Of a stretch of 64,000 bases of DNA, positions 27,300-35,577 are shown piece by piece. This DNA is from Acidobacteriaceae bacterium (GTDB lineage: Bacteria > Acidobacteriota > Terriglobia > Terriglobales > Acidobacteriaceae). The stretch covers positions 1 through 64,000 of the forward strand of contig JANYBT010000158.1 of assembly GCA_025360645.1 (NCBI GenBank), in the 5' to 3' direction. The translations under genes were made by a program, and so were the position numbers. Below the pieces are notes generated by a model. It searched no databases. It had not been told where the DNA came from and saw only the letters and a list, made by a program, of their open reading frames with translations. Numbering within the stretch: position 1 is the first letter of the stretch; every line of letters begins with the position of its first letter.

Positions 27300-28445
27300 T
27301 TACACGCCGAGCAACCCCGCAATGATTACGCGCTGAATTTCCGAGGTCCCCGAATAGATGGTTCCCGACACTGCATCCCGCAGTTCGCGTTCCAATTGGT
27401 ACTCGGTCATGTAGCCGTACCCGCCATGCAATTGAATGGCGTCCAGACAGCTTTGTACGCAAGCCTCCGCGACATAAAGCTTCGCGATGGAAGCTTCGCG
27501 CAACGGGTGCCGTCCCTGGCTCTTCAACCAGGCGGCCTTGTACAGCAGCAGCCGTCCGGTTTCCAGCCGCACATCCATGTCGGCAATTTTGTTGGCGATG
27601 GCAGAAAACTTGCCGATGGCCTGCCCAAACTGCTTGCGTTCCCGGGCGTACTTCACGCAGGTCTCCAGCAAACGCTGCATCGCGCCCAAGTGACTGGCCA
27701 GAATGCAGATCCGCTCCCACTCCATCGATGCGGTAAAAATGGCCGACCCGCCGCCTTCCTTGCCGAGCAGGTTCTCCACCGGAACTTCGCAGTCCTGGAA
27801 CGAAAGCTCAGCCATGGGCGAGGTGCGCAACCCCATCTTGTGCAACTTGCGGCTCACCGAAAAACCCGGAGTGCCCTTGTCCACGATGAATGCGCTTACC
27901 CCCGCCGCCCCTTTGGCCGGATCAAGGTTGGCAAAAACGATCACCATGTCCGCGTTCTGCGCGTTGGTAATGAACGTCTTCGAGCCATTGATGATGTAAC
28001 GGTCGCCTTTTTTCTGGGCCCGCGACAACATGCTATAGGCATCCGAACCTGACATCGGCTCGGTCATGGCGTGGACGCCGACGAACTCTCCACTCACCAG
28101 CTTCGGCAGATATTTACGTTTCTGGGCCTCGGTACCGAAAGACCAGATCGGAATCTCCGAACTCCACATGTGGGCGTTGATGGAAAACATCAGGCCGTTG
28201 TCGTGGCATCCGTAGCCCAGCGCTTCCAGGGCGCAGACTGTGGTTAAGGTGTCCGCTCCGCCGCCTCCGTATTCCACCGGAATCGGCAAGCCTTGAATCC
28301 CAAACTGCGCGCATTTCTTCCAGCCATCCCAGGAAAACTTTTCGTTATGATCGTTTTCGATCATGTCCTCTTTGAGCTCTTCGCGAGCAAACCGTAACAC
28401 TTCTTTGCGAAAAGCCTGCTGCTCATCGGTCCAAGCGAAATCCAA
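27300..28445 (-). CDS. Acyl-CoA dehydrogenase-fold flavoprotein, prolyl-PCP dehydrogenase-like
   Basis: This 381-residue FAD enzyme shows the family signatures AMTEPMSGSDA, FITNAQ and YGYMTEYQLER. The usual C-terminal catalytic Glu (YEGT in medium-chain enzymes) is Ser here (IYSGTSEIQR). A Glu in MEWERI matches the base position of isovaleryl-CoA dehydrogenase and of PltE/RedW-type oxidases. With the ligase and carrier next door, two-electron or four-electron oxidation of prolyl-PCP to a pyrroline or pyrrole is the best guess. Ordinary acyl-CoA oxidation remains possible. It starts at TTG with GAGGAG 9 nt upstream. Confidence 0.85.
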   Translation of the reverse strand: MDFAWTDEQQAFRKEVLRFAREELKEDMIENDHNEKFSWDGWKKCAQFGIQGLPIPVEYGGGGADTLTTVCALEALGYGCHDNGLMFSINAHMWSSEIPIWSFGTEAQKRKYLPKLVSGEFVGVHAMTEPMSGSDAYSMLSRAQKKGDRYIINGSKTFITNAQNADMVIVFANLDPAKGAAGVSAFIVDKGTPGFSVSRKLHKMGLRTSPMAELSFQDCEVPVENLLGKEGGGSAIFTASMEWERICILASHLGAMQRLLETCVKYARERKQFGQAIGKFSAIANKIADMDVRLETGRLLLYKAAWLKSQGRHPLREASIAKLYVAEACVQSCLDAIQLHGGYGYMTEYQLERELRDAVSGTIYSGTSEIQRVIIAGLLGV

Positions 28446-28502
28446 GGTCTTCTTCTCCTCTTTCGGTTCGGCCCATCCTCGGGCTTGGTTCGGGGGAATG
28501 GT

Positions 28503-29069
28503 TTAAGGGGCGGTGGTAATTCTGCGAAACTTCTTGGGACGGCCTCCCGGAAGCTTGATGCGGGCCGGCACTCCCAGAATGGTTGTGTTGTCGGACACAT
28601 CGGTCAACACCAGACTGTTGGCCACAATCACAACGTTGTTTCCAATCCGCGTGTCTCCAATCACCTTCGCGCCGGCGCCGAAATAAACGTCATTTCCAAT
28701 GCCACGGCTTCCCGCCGCGATTAGCACGCCCATTTGCACCGTACAATTCGAGCCGATTGTGGTCGCGCCGATGTTGATGCCAAACAGCGTATGCACCACC
28801 AGCCCGGGACCAATCTCCGCCCGGTCTTCGATGTGCACGCTGGTCAGCAGTTCGCTCCAGCGTTGCAGCACCTTGGCCGCGATGCGCAACAACTGCCGCA
28901 CCACTGGAATTTTGACCCCAAGTGTCCAATGTCCAAACCGGTAAGTGACCACCGGTAACAGAGAGAGTCGAAGCAACGCCTTCAACTTCTGCCCCAAACT
29001 GGGTTCAGTTCCATCCGGATGGCTGTCGTGCAGAGATTGGATAATGTCTTGATTCAGGTTCTTAAACAT
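28503..29069 (-). CDS. Left-handed beta-helix acyltransferase (serine acetyltransferase-like)
   Basis: This 188-residue protein has an N-terminal helical region and then hexapeptide repeats (IGPGLVVHTLFGINIG, IGSNCTVQMGVLIA, IGNDVYFGAGAKVIG). It ends in a VPARI loop typical of the CysE/LbH-SAT fold. Such proteins in glycan loci usually O-acetylate sugars or serine using acetyl-CoA. Here it lies between the BY-kinase-like gene and the dehydrogenase, so it might transfer an acyl group from the carrier protein to a glycan, which is speculation. It ends 57 nt before the dehydrogenase start. Confidence 0.85.
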   Translation of the reverse strand: MFKNLNQDIIQSLHDSHPDGTEPSLGQKLKALLRLSLLPVVTYRFGHWTLGVKIPVVRQLLRIAAKVLQRWSELLTSVHIEDRAEIGPGLVVHTLFGINIGATTIGSNCTVQMGVLIAAGSRGIGNDVYFGAGAKVIGDTRIGNNVVIVANSLVLTDVSDNTTILGVPARIKLPGGRPKKFRRITTAP

Positions 29070-29075
29070 GCCAGG

Positions 29076-29828
29076 CTAAAGCTTCCGGTACACAGATTCT
29101 GGAATCGGGAACGTCCGCTGGTTCAGCACCGCACCCAGAATCCGTACCCCCGCCTCGTTCAGTTCCTGCACCGCTTGCCGGGCGGTCTCGCGCCGCGAGG
29201 AATGCGCTTTCAACACCAGCACCAGACCTTCCCCCGCACGCGCCAGAGACACCACATCGGCGCCGCCATTCACCGGCGGCGCATCCACCAGAACATACGA
29301 AAATTCCCGTCGCAGATCGGCCAATCGCCACCGCAGCGCATCCGCGTTTACGCTTTCCACCGCCGCACCGGCAGTCAGTACCGATAGGTTTGCACGCTCC
29401 AACGACGTGGCGAATCCTGCGACCGGATCGGAAACGCTCAGCGCCTCGCTGAAACCGCGGTCGTTCTTGACTCCGAACTCCTGGTGAAGACCGGGAGATT
29501 GAAAATTTGCATCCACTACGCACACCGAGCCGGACACCTGCGAAGCCAGCATTTCCGCAGCCCGCGCACAGGTCCAGGTCGCGCCGTCTCCCTCTTCCAG
29601 CGCCGAGAACACCACCAGCCGTACATTTTCCATCCCCGTTCCCAGAAACACTCGCTGCACCAGCTTCAGAATCTCCTCGCGCTGCCCCGGTTCCATGGCA
29701 AGCTGCAAGGGAGTCGCGGGCGCGACCGCAGGCGGCGCGATACGACCTTCCGCCACCGACTCCGCTTGCGCGTCATACAGCTCGCGCTCCCGGCCCAGGT
29801 TCTGCATCAGTTCGAAATTTCTACTCAT
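29076..29828 (-). CDS. CpsD/CapB-type BY-kinase-like ATPase with altered Walker A
   Basis: This 250-residue protein has the fold of bacterial tyrosine kinases paired with Wzz proteins. Walker A' is VCVVDANFQ and Walker B is YVLVDAPPV. The Walker A loop, normally GEGKTTT, reads GDGATWT, so the phosphate-binding Lys is missing. The C-terminus ends VYRKL with a single Tyr, not the Tyr cluster usual for autophosphorylation. It may therefore be a regulatory pseudokinase for the Wzz protein encoded two genes upstream. A sequencing error would not easily explain several changed residues. It lies immediately upstream of the acyltransferase gene. Confidence 0.83.
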   Translation of the reverse strand: MSRNFELMQNLGRERELYDAQAESVAEGRIAPPAVAPATPLQLAMEPGQREEILKLVQRVFLGTGMENVRLVVFSALEEGDGATWTCARAAEMLASQVSGSVCVVDANFQSPGLHQEFGVKNDRGFSEALSVSDPVAGFATSLERANLSVLTAGAAVESVNADALRWRLADLRREFSYVLVDAPPVNGGADVVSLARAGEGLVLVLKAHSSRRETARQAVQELNEAGVRILGAVLNQRTFPIPESVYRKL

Positions 29829-29880
29829 GGGTTCTTGCCTTCACTTTCGGGACGGTCAGACCGGCCCATCGGGTTCAGCA

Positions 29881-30927
29881 CTACATGGGTCGTCGGGACG
29901 AGGGATCGTTGATGGAACTCTCCCAGCTTTTCAGCAGCCGGGTGACACTGCGTAAATACTTGACCGCTTCCGCCGGGCTCAGGCCATCGGGGCTTGACTC
30001 TTCCACCGCTGCGGGATCCAGGTTTCTCAACGTGGCAAAATTCACCGGGTCCTCGACGCCCGAAGTCGCCATCGCCGTCCGCATCGACGTCCCCTTGCGC
30101 CCCCGTTGCGTCACCAGTCTTTGAATATCCAGGTCGCTGGCGACTTCATGCACCATCGCAGTATCCACTTGTCTCTTCTTCATCGCGAACGCAAGCGACA
30201 TGGAGTTGAAACAGTAGTTGTTGATCTCGCGCGGGGTGCCTTCGCTCAGTTCGCAAATCAGCGCGGTCGCGTCCGCCTTGAACAGCGGAAGCGCGCCCGT
30301 GTAGCCCGCAACCTTCAACCGGTGCTCAATGAACATCCCGGTTTCGCTCACGCTCAGCGGGTGCAGCCCGATTACCGACGAAACCCGTTGCCGCAACTGG
30401 CTCAATTCCGGACTGGCGAGCTTGTCCGCCAGCTGCGGCTGGCCCGCCAGAATGATTTGCACTAGCTTGCTCTTCGGGGTTTCGAAATCAGAGAGCAACC
30501 GCACCGTCTCCAGCACCGAGGCATCTAGGTTCTGCGCCTCGTCCACCACGATCAGGAACTTTCGCCCGGCTCGCGCTTCCTGTACCAAACAGCGGTTGAA
30601 CTGTTCGTGCATCCGCACAAAGTCGGTTTCCTGGCTTTCCAAACCCAACTCTGAAAGCAGAAAACGCATGAACTCCCGCGAGTTGCATTGGGTTTGAAAC
30701 ACAAAAGCCGTTCGTGCTGTGTCGTGAAACCGCTCTAGCAGATGGAAAAGCAGGGTCGTCTTTCCCATGCCGGGCTTGGCGATGAGCGCCAGGAATCCCC
30801 GGTTCGCTTCCAGTCCGTAAATGAGAGACGCCAGCGCCTCGCGGTGGCCAGGCCCGAGATATAAGTATCGCGGGTCTGGCGTCACCCCAAAAGGCTGTTC
30901 CCTAAGTCCGAAAAAACTCTGGAACAT
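29881..30927 (-). CDS. AAA ATPase of the XrtA/PEP-CTERM (ExeA-like) type
   Basis: This 348-residue AAA+ ATPase begins MFQSFFGLREQPFGVTPDP, a hallmark of ExeA/GspA-like and XrtA-locus ATPases. Walker A is GMGKTTLL and Walker B is FLIVVDEAQNLD. Sensor and arginine regions follow (ILAGQPQL, LRQRV). It ends in a Ser/Pro-rich tail without a membrane segment. In other genomes it lies beside Wzz, BY-kinase and Wza genes in exosortase loci and is thought to power or organise export. It is separated from the Wzz gene by 3 nt. Confidence 0.88.
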   Translation of the reverse strand: MFQSFFGLREQPFGVTPDPRYLYLGPGHREALASLIYGLEANRGFLALIAKPGMGKTTLLFHLLERFHDTARTAFVFQTQCNSREFMRFLLSELGLESQETDFVRMHEQFNRCLVQEARAGRKFLIVVDEAQNLDASVLETVRLLSDFETPKSKLVQIILAGQPQLADKLASPELSQLRQRVSSVIGLHPLSVSETGMFIEHRLKVAGYTGALPLFKADATALICELSEGTPREINNYCFNSMSLAFAMKKRQVDTAMVHEVASDLDIQRLVTQRGRKGTSMRTAMATSGVEDPVNFATLRNLDPAAVEESSPDGLSPAEAVKYLRSVTRLLKSWESSINDPSSRRPM

Positions 30928-30930
30928 GAT

Positions 30931-32487
30931 TTACCGGGTGATTACCGTTTTGCCAGCCGCCACCTTGGCATTGCTTGGGGCACCGTTCGCCCCTTCCATG
31001 TTCATGGGACGCGGCACCGCAGCCAGCACTGGCACCCGCAGTTCCGTCAGAACTTCGCTCGGAGTGCGGAAGGATTGATCCGTGTAGTCCAACACCAGCA
31101 CCACTCCGGTGCTGATCACTGCCGCCAGGAAACAACCGATTAACCCGAACATCCAGGGGGAACGCGACGGCAGCGCGGGAGTCAAAGGCTCCTGAGCCAC
31201 GGCCACGTTCAAGATGCGGGTCTGGTCCATGGCATCCGAGATGCGCGCTTCTTCGCGCTTCTTGGCATACAGAAGGTAATTTTCTTCGTTGGCCTTGGTG
31301 GTGCGGATCAAGTCTTCATGCAGAATTCCTTTGGTATCCAGCTCCCGCGCCTTCTTGGTGTATACCGCCACGATGGCCTGCGTCGCTGCCTGGCGCGCCT
31401 GCAACCCGCTCAGGTCGGCCTGCGCCTTTGCCATTTCCCCACTCAACCAACCGTAGGTGGGATTCTGGTCGGTCGTCACTTCGTTGAGCGGGGTGGACTC
31501 TTCTTTCACTAGCGAGGACTTGGCGTCCGCGATCTGCTTGTCCACTTCCTGCACCAGCGGATAGGTCGGCTGGTACTTGGTGAGCAGTTCGGTGCGCTTC
31601 AACTCCAGGGTCAACAGCGTCCCTTTCAGGGTTTCCAGCACTTGCGCATTGGGCGTCTTGCGGATCTGCGTGGTCATGCGGCTCGGCGTGCTCTGCGAAG
31701 CCGATTCCATTTGTTGAATCCGCTGCCGGGTTTCTGCAATCTGCGCTCGAGTTCCTTCCAACGTGGCGCTGAACTCAGAGAGCTTTTGCAGTGTCATGTC
31801 CCGCTGGGCCGTCGGCGCCACTCCGCCATTTTCGGCGGCGAACGTTTTCAGCTTTTCCTCGGAGTCCATCAGCGCTTTCTTGTACTGCTCGGTCTCCAGG
31901 TCGAAGAACTCCGCCTTGCCCGCTGGGTGGTGCACTTCCAGGTGCTTCTGCAGATAGGCCTGGTTCAAGCTGTGCAATACGCCGGAAGCTTCCGCGGGGC
32001 TGGAGGATTCGTACGAGATGTCAATGACGTTGGACTTCTTCAGCGCTTCGACGTGCAGGTCGGCCCGCAAGCGGCGCACCGCTTTGTCAACCTGCATCTG
32101 GCCGGTGGTCCACCGGTTCAACCGGCTCAGCAGACCCTTCTTCTTGTTCAAGCCTTGCTCCAGCACCACCTTGCGCAACACGTCCTCGCTCTGGATCAAC
32201 TCGACTTCCGAGTTCAGTTCTTCCTCGCTGACCGTGTCATGAAAAGTAATGGGGGCGCTGGCGTCGGCGCTCACCACCGGATCCACCCGTTCCCGGTTCA
32301 CCAGAAGTTTGGTCTCCGCTTTGTACTGCGAAGGCAGCAGCAGGGCCGACAGCAGCACGCCGAAAACAATTCCGGCGAAACACAGTCCCATCACACGTTT
32401 GTGGCGGAATCCGATCGCGGCAACATCTCGCGCCGTCAGTGAAAATGCCCGGTTTCCGTTACCATTCATCGACATGGGTTCAGTCAT
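30931..32487 (-). CDS. Wzz/GumC-type chain-length determinant protein
   Basis: This 518-residue polysaccharide co-polymerase has membrane segments at about residues 34-52 and 455-475. The large periplasmic part between them is mostly coiled coil. A Wzz signature (SQYKAETKLLVNRERVDPV) follows the first helix, and a Pro-rich PALPSRSPW precedes the second. It sets chain length or guides export together with the kinase-like protein, which is a separate gene here. A second ATG four codons in is equally possible. It follows the Wza gene by 38 nt. Confidence 0.9.
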   Translation of the reverse strand: MTEPMSMNGNGNRAFSLTARDVAAIGFRHKRVMGLCFAGIVFGVLLSALLLPSQYKAETKLLVNRERVDPVVSADASAPITFHDTVSEEELNSEVELIQSEDVLRKVVLEQGLNKKKGLLSRLNRWTTGQMQVDKAVRRLRADLHVEALKKSNVIDISYESSSPAEASGVLHSLNQAYLQKHLEVHHPAGKAEFFDLETEQYKKALMDSEEKLKTFAAENGGVAPTAQRDMTLQKLSEFSATLEGTRAQIAETRQRIQQMESASQSTPSRMTTQIRKTPNAQVLETLKGTLLTLELKRTELLTKYQPTYPLVQEVDKQIADAKSSLVKEESTPLNEVTTDQNPTYGWLSGEMAKAQADLSGLQARQAATQAIVAVYTKKARELDTKGILHEDLIRTTKANEENYLLYAKKREEARISDAMDQTRILNVAVAQEPLTPALPSRSPWMFGLIGCFLAAVISTGVVLVLDYTDQSFRTPSEVLTELRVPVLAAVPRPMNMEGANGAPSNAKVAAGKTVITR

Positions 32488-32525
32488 GTGTAGATCTCCT
32501 CGTTAGAAATCGAATTGGGCAAGGT

Positions 32526-33209
32526 TTAATAGGGCCTCAAAAAGGTCCCAACACTGCTAGTCGGAAGATACCGCTCCACCTTCGACAAGAAGTTCTTGGG
32601 TACAAACAGCATGTCCCCAGGATGCAAGAAAGGATCTTCCGACAGATTCCCTTCCTTCTCCATTTTTTTGACATCAATAATCTTGGCTTCCGTCCACTGG
32701 TCTGAGATCCGGCGGAACAGCAATACCTGCGAGTGCTTGGAAGCGTCGGTGAATCCGCCTGCCATCGCAATCGCCTGGGTCAGCGTGGTCACGCCCCGCA
32801 AGTCATACTTGCCAGGTTTTCCCACTTGCCCATCGGCGATAAAGTAAGGCTTCTGAAAATCTTTTAACACCACTGAAATCAACGGGTCGTTCAAGATCTT
32901 TCCGTAAGACGACTTCAGCGTCTTCGTCAACTCCGGAACCGTCTGCCCCGCCACCTCTATGTCGCCCACGCCCTTCAAAGTTACAAATCCGTCGGGTTGC
33001 ACGACCACACTCTGGTTGAACTCCGGGCTGAGCTCAAAGGTCAAGTCAAAACTGTCGCCGGCTTGAATCGAATAGCGCGGCGCACGCGTTTGAAACTGGG
33101 GATCCTTCGCCGATTCGCTAGGCGCGGATCCAGCCTGGCCAACGCAAATGGCAACACTCGCTGCCAACCACGCAATTCCCAACACTCTGCCAAAATAACC
33201 TTGGCCCAT
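32526..33209 (-). CDS. Wza-type polysaccharide export protein
   Basis: This 227-residue exported protein has a signal peptide (WLAASVAICVGQAGSA). It then has the polysaccharide export (PES) domain starting YSIQAGDSFDLTF, and a SLBB-like domain (PYFIADGQVGKPGKYDLRG). It would be the outer-membrane or periplasmic export component. It is shorter than E. coli Wza and lacks the C-terminal amphipathic helix, as in other short Wza-like proteins. The ATG chosen has AGGAGG 8 nt upstream, which excludes a start 29 codons earlier. Confidence 0.88.
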   Translation of the reverse strand: MGQGYFGRVLGIAWLAASVAICVGQAGSAPSESAKDPQFQTRAPRYSIQAGDSFDLTFELSPEFNQSVVVQPDGFVTLKGVGDIEVAGQTVPELTKTLKSSYGKILNDPLISVVLKDFQKPYFIADGQVGKPGKYDLRGVTTLTQAIAMAGGFTDASKHSQVLLFRRISDQWTEAKIIDVKKMEKEGNLSEDPFLHPGDMLFVPKNFLSKVERYLPTSSVGTFLRPY

Positions 33210-33315
33210 ACCACTTCCTCCTATTAACTCTCGGACGGCCCCAACCAAGGTACGTGACGTCATTGGATACCCTTCTGCGTGAATAATCAAGTACAAAAAA
33301 TTATACGATTGTCGG

Positions 33316-33588
33316 CTAGTTAGCCTTCCGCACCAGCATCAGCTCCGCGCCCGTTTCCTGGGTAATGTTGTGCTGCCGGATCTTGTAAAGCAAGCCGCGA
33401 TAGCTGATGCTCAGCAACTGCGCCGCCCGCCTCCGATTCCATCCGGTTTGCCCCAGAGCCCGGCTGATGGCATGGATTTCCGCCCCCATCCGGAAGCTCC
33501 GCAACGACTCTCCGGGTTCGCCCATCCGCTGCACATTCGAAACCGCAGCGTTGTGTTCAGTCTTCTTCTTCGCCTTGAATTCACTCAT
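33316..33588 (-). CDS. Fis-type HTH DNA-binding protein
   Basis: This 90-residue basic protein ends in a Fis-type helix-turn-helix (AISRALGQTGWNRRRAAQLLSISYRGLLYKI), the module usually found at the C-terminus of sigma-54 activators. No receiver or AAA+ domain is attached, so it may act as a small locus regulator. GAGG lies 6 nt before the ATG used. It sits between the NusG-like gene and wza at the head of the locus. That position suggests control of the export genes. Confidence 0.82.
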   Translation of the reverse strand: MSEFKAKKKTEHNAAVSNVQRMGEPGESLRSFRMGAEIHAISRALGQTGWNRRRAAQLLSISYRGLLYKIRQHNITQETGAELMLVRKAN

Positions 33589-33682
33589 CGCGTACCTCAC
33601 TACCCGGCTCAGAGCCTCGACCAGGGAGTTCCGGCCATCCGGCCAAAACTGCGTTGGGTTGCAAGAGCCGCCAAGCGGGGGT

Positions 33683-34222
33683 CTAGACGGCCTCGATGTT
33701 GTAGCCTTCCACTCTTATGGAAAGCGATCTTTGAATGGGCTCAATCGAAATGATCAAGCTCCGGTCGGACCCTTCTGCAGCAAGAATTCCTTCCACTCCG
33801 TCCAGAGCGCCTCCTTGAATACGGACCCGCTGCCCAATTCTTAGGAACGCATGATTGCGGAGGGAAACCTTATTCGCCACCAGGGTCCGAATCGTGTCCA
33901 TCTGGCTGTCGGGGATCGGAATCCCGGTGCCGTGCACTCCTACAAAGTCAACTACGCCCTGGGTCTGCAGGGCCCGCACTCGGTCCGGCGACGAGTACAC
34001 CAGCCGCACAAACGCATACCCGCTAAACAACGGCACTTCCACCATCTTCTTTCGGTCGCTCCAGCGCCGCAACTCTGTTGCCAGCGGAAGAAAGTTCTCA
34101 ATCCGCGCCATCGTCAGCTGTTCCGAGACGGCTTTTTCATGGCGGGACCGGGTCCGAATCGCATACCAGCGCAACGGATCAGTCGCGTCTCTCTCCCCGT
34201 CCCGTTGCGCCCTGGATCCCAC
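33683..34222 (-). CDS. NusG-like transcription antiterminator (UpxY/LoaP/RfaH type)
   Basis: This 179-residue NusG paralogue has an NGN domain (WYAIRTRSRHEKAV, then FSGYAFVRL) and a C-terminal KOW domain (GQRVRIQGGALDGVEGIL). Specialised NusG proteins bind RNA polymerase early and let it read long polysaccharide or antibiotic operons without termination. Its place as the first gene of a roughly 25-kb leftward locus fits that role. The GTG start has only a weak AAGAGC upstream, so the true start may be a few codons inside. The promoter proposed upstream leaves a leader of about 220 nt, a possible site of action. Confidence 0.9.
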   Translation of the reverse strand: MGSRAQRDGERDATDPLRWYAIRTRSRHEKAVSEQLTMARIENFLPLATELRRWSDRKKMVEVPLFSGYAFVRLVYSSPDRVRALQTQGVVDFVGVHGTGIPIPDSQMDTIRTLVANKVSLRNHAFLRIGQRVRIQGGALDGVEGILAAEGSDRSLIISIEPIQRSLSIRVEGYNIEAV

Positions 34223-34578
34223 GCTCTTGATACAGCTCCGCCCTCTGAGTCACATCCGCGACCCGGCAAAAAACAGAAACACTGATTCCCCACAAACAAC
34301 AGTTCAAAAAAATTATCTACTAGCCGAGAACCTGCCGAGACGAAAGCTCACGCCCTCTTTACCGGGCACCGTTCAAGTTCTGTCTATGGGGGGGAGTGCC
34401 AACGCAGAGCTGGTTTATACCTGTCGGTAACCAACCTGTCATTTCTTGATACTATCCAAGGTTGCAAGAAGTTGCAAGTTTATTTTTCGGTAGGCCACAT
34501 TAAAATTCAGTAAAGAAACACCGCTGCCCTTGGCCGTAGGTGGAGGAGGCGACTCCCGCCTGTCGCCTCCGCTCCCAA
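34223..34578. other. Leader and promoter region of the glycan/NRPS locus
   Basis: The region lies between the PEP-CTERM gene's 3' end and the NusG-like gene. It contains a good minus-strand promoter (separate entry) followed by an untranslated leader of about 220 nt. The leader contains a run of seven Gs/Cs and an AT-rich patch around 34310. I could not match it to a known riboswitch. It may hold the element recognised by the NusG-like protein. Confidence 0.5.
34449..34477 (-). promoter_or_regulatory. Sigma70-type promoter of the glycan/NRPS locus
   Basis: On the minus strand TTGCAA (-35) and TAGTAT (-10) are separated by exactly 17 nt. A second TTGCAAC copy lies 10 nt downstream of the first, within the spacer, forming a direct repeat that a regulator could bind. 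Transcription would run left into the NusG-like gene after about 220 nt of leader. Confidence 0.55.
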
Positions 34579-35208
34579 CTACATTCCGAGTCTTCGCTTC
34601 ACCGCCCCTGCTGCAATCCCCGCCAGCCCGGTCCCCATCAGCGCCAAAGTGCCCGGTTCGGGCACGTTAATGCTGATCGAACCCCCGCTGATTCCCACAC
34701 TTCCATTGAACGGCTGGCTGCTGCTGAAGGTCAATGTCACGGTCGCTCCGAACACCTGTCCGTGCCCGTACCATTGTCCGTTGATCGGCCCCGATAGGGT
34801 GTAGGTGTAGGTCATATTGGCGCCGGTTCCGTTGGTGAGCACGGTCCACGTCACCGGCCCCCTGAAGCCTCCGTCAAAAAGGATTCCTGCCGGCAATCCA
34901 CCCGCCCCGTTTGCGGTAATCGTGAACTGCCCGCCCGCCGCCAATATGCCACCGGTTTGCAGGCTGCCCGACAACAGCGGCCCGGTACGTATGATCACCG
35001 AGCCCAGGTTGGTTCCGGTGATCAAACTTCCGCTCCAAAGCGCTGAATTTAAGGTGGTTCCGCCGGGTCCGGTGCTCAACACAAAATCCGCTGGCCCGGA
35101 AGACCCAAAGCTGCCACCTGAGAACGTGAAGGCGTAGTTCGAAGCGTGGGCCAGACCCGCACCGGCCAGCAAAATCACGGCGAATACTGCGTTTCTTGTG
35201 ACGAGCAT
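34579..35208 (-). CDS. PEP-CTERM sorting-domain protein
   Basis: This 209-residue exported protein has a signal peptide (VILLAGAGLAHA) and a Gly/Ser/Thr-rich beta body. The C-terminal sorting tag has VPEPGTLALMG, a hydrophobic helix and a basic KRR end. Exosortase (EpsH/XrtA) cleaves at such PEP motifs. The tag matches the XrtA-type ATPase in the adjacent locus, but no exosortase gene lies within the window. These proteins are usually extracellular matrix or surface proteins. Its function is not otherwise known. Confidence 0.88.
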   Translation of the reverse strand: MLVTRNAVFAVILLAGAGLAHASNYAFTFSGGSFGSSGPADFVLSTGPGGTTLNSALWSGSLITGTNLGSVIIRTGPLLSGSLQTGGILAAGGQFTITANGAGGLPAGILFDGGFRGPVTWTVLTNGTGANMTYTYTLSGPINGQWYGHGQVFGATVTLTFSSSQPFNGSVGISGGSISINVPEPGTLALMGTGLAGIAAGAVKRRLGM

Positions 35209-35577
35209 AGGAACCTAATCTCCCGGGAGCGACCTGTCACGGTCGGGCTTGAATCTCAGCTGGGAGCGCTGGCTCTTGAAGTGTGGCTACATCACCACAC
35301 TTTGATCGCACTCATACGACAACTTCTGCCACTCGCTGTGAACAGCCGTAACCGGCTTGGCCACAGCGGGTTGCCAGAGTTGCTCCCCGAGTAGTGAGAA
35401 TGATCATGCAGTATTTTGGACAGCCCCACAAGTAACTCTTCCGGTTACTTTGATGACACCCTGATGAACACCCGGCTTAACTACATTGCCAACGGCTCCC
35501 GGGACCGGCACGCAAAAGGGGCAGCCCGACCAGGAAGGCCTGACTGCCCGGCTCACGAATGACCCGAATCGCTCGAT
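35209..35577. other. Gene-free stretch with an inverted repeat
   Basis: The stretch lies upstream of the PEP-CTERM gene and downstream of the GH39-like gene. It holds an 8-bp inverted repeat, AAGTGTGG and CCACACTT with an 8-nt loop, at 35279-35302. This could be an operator or a weak terminator, but no T-run follows. I found no clear promoter pair or sigma-54 site. Confidence 0.45.

Noticed and set aside
34223-34448. A riboswitch (for example cyclic-di-GMP) in the leader of the glycan locus
   Set aside because: I could not find the conserved core of any known class; only a leader of unusual length can be claimed.
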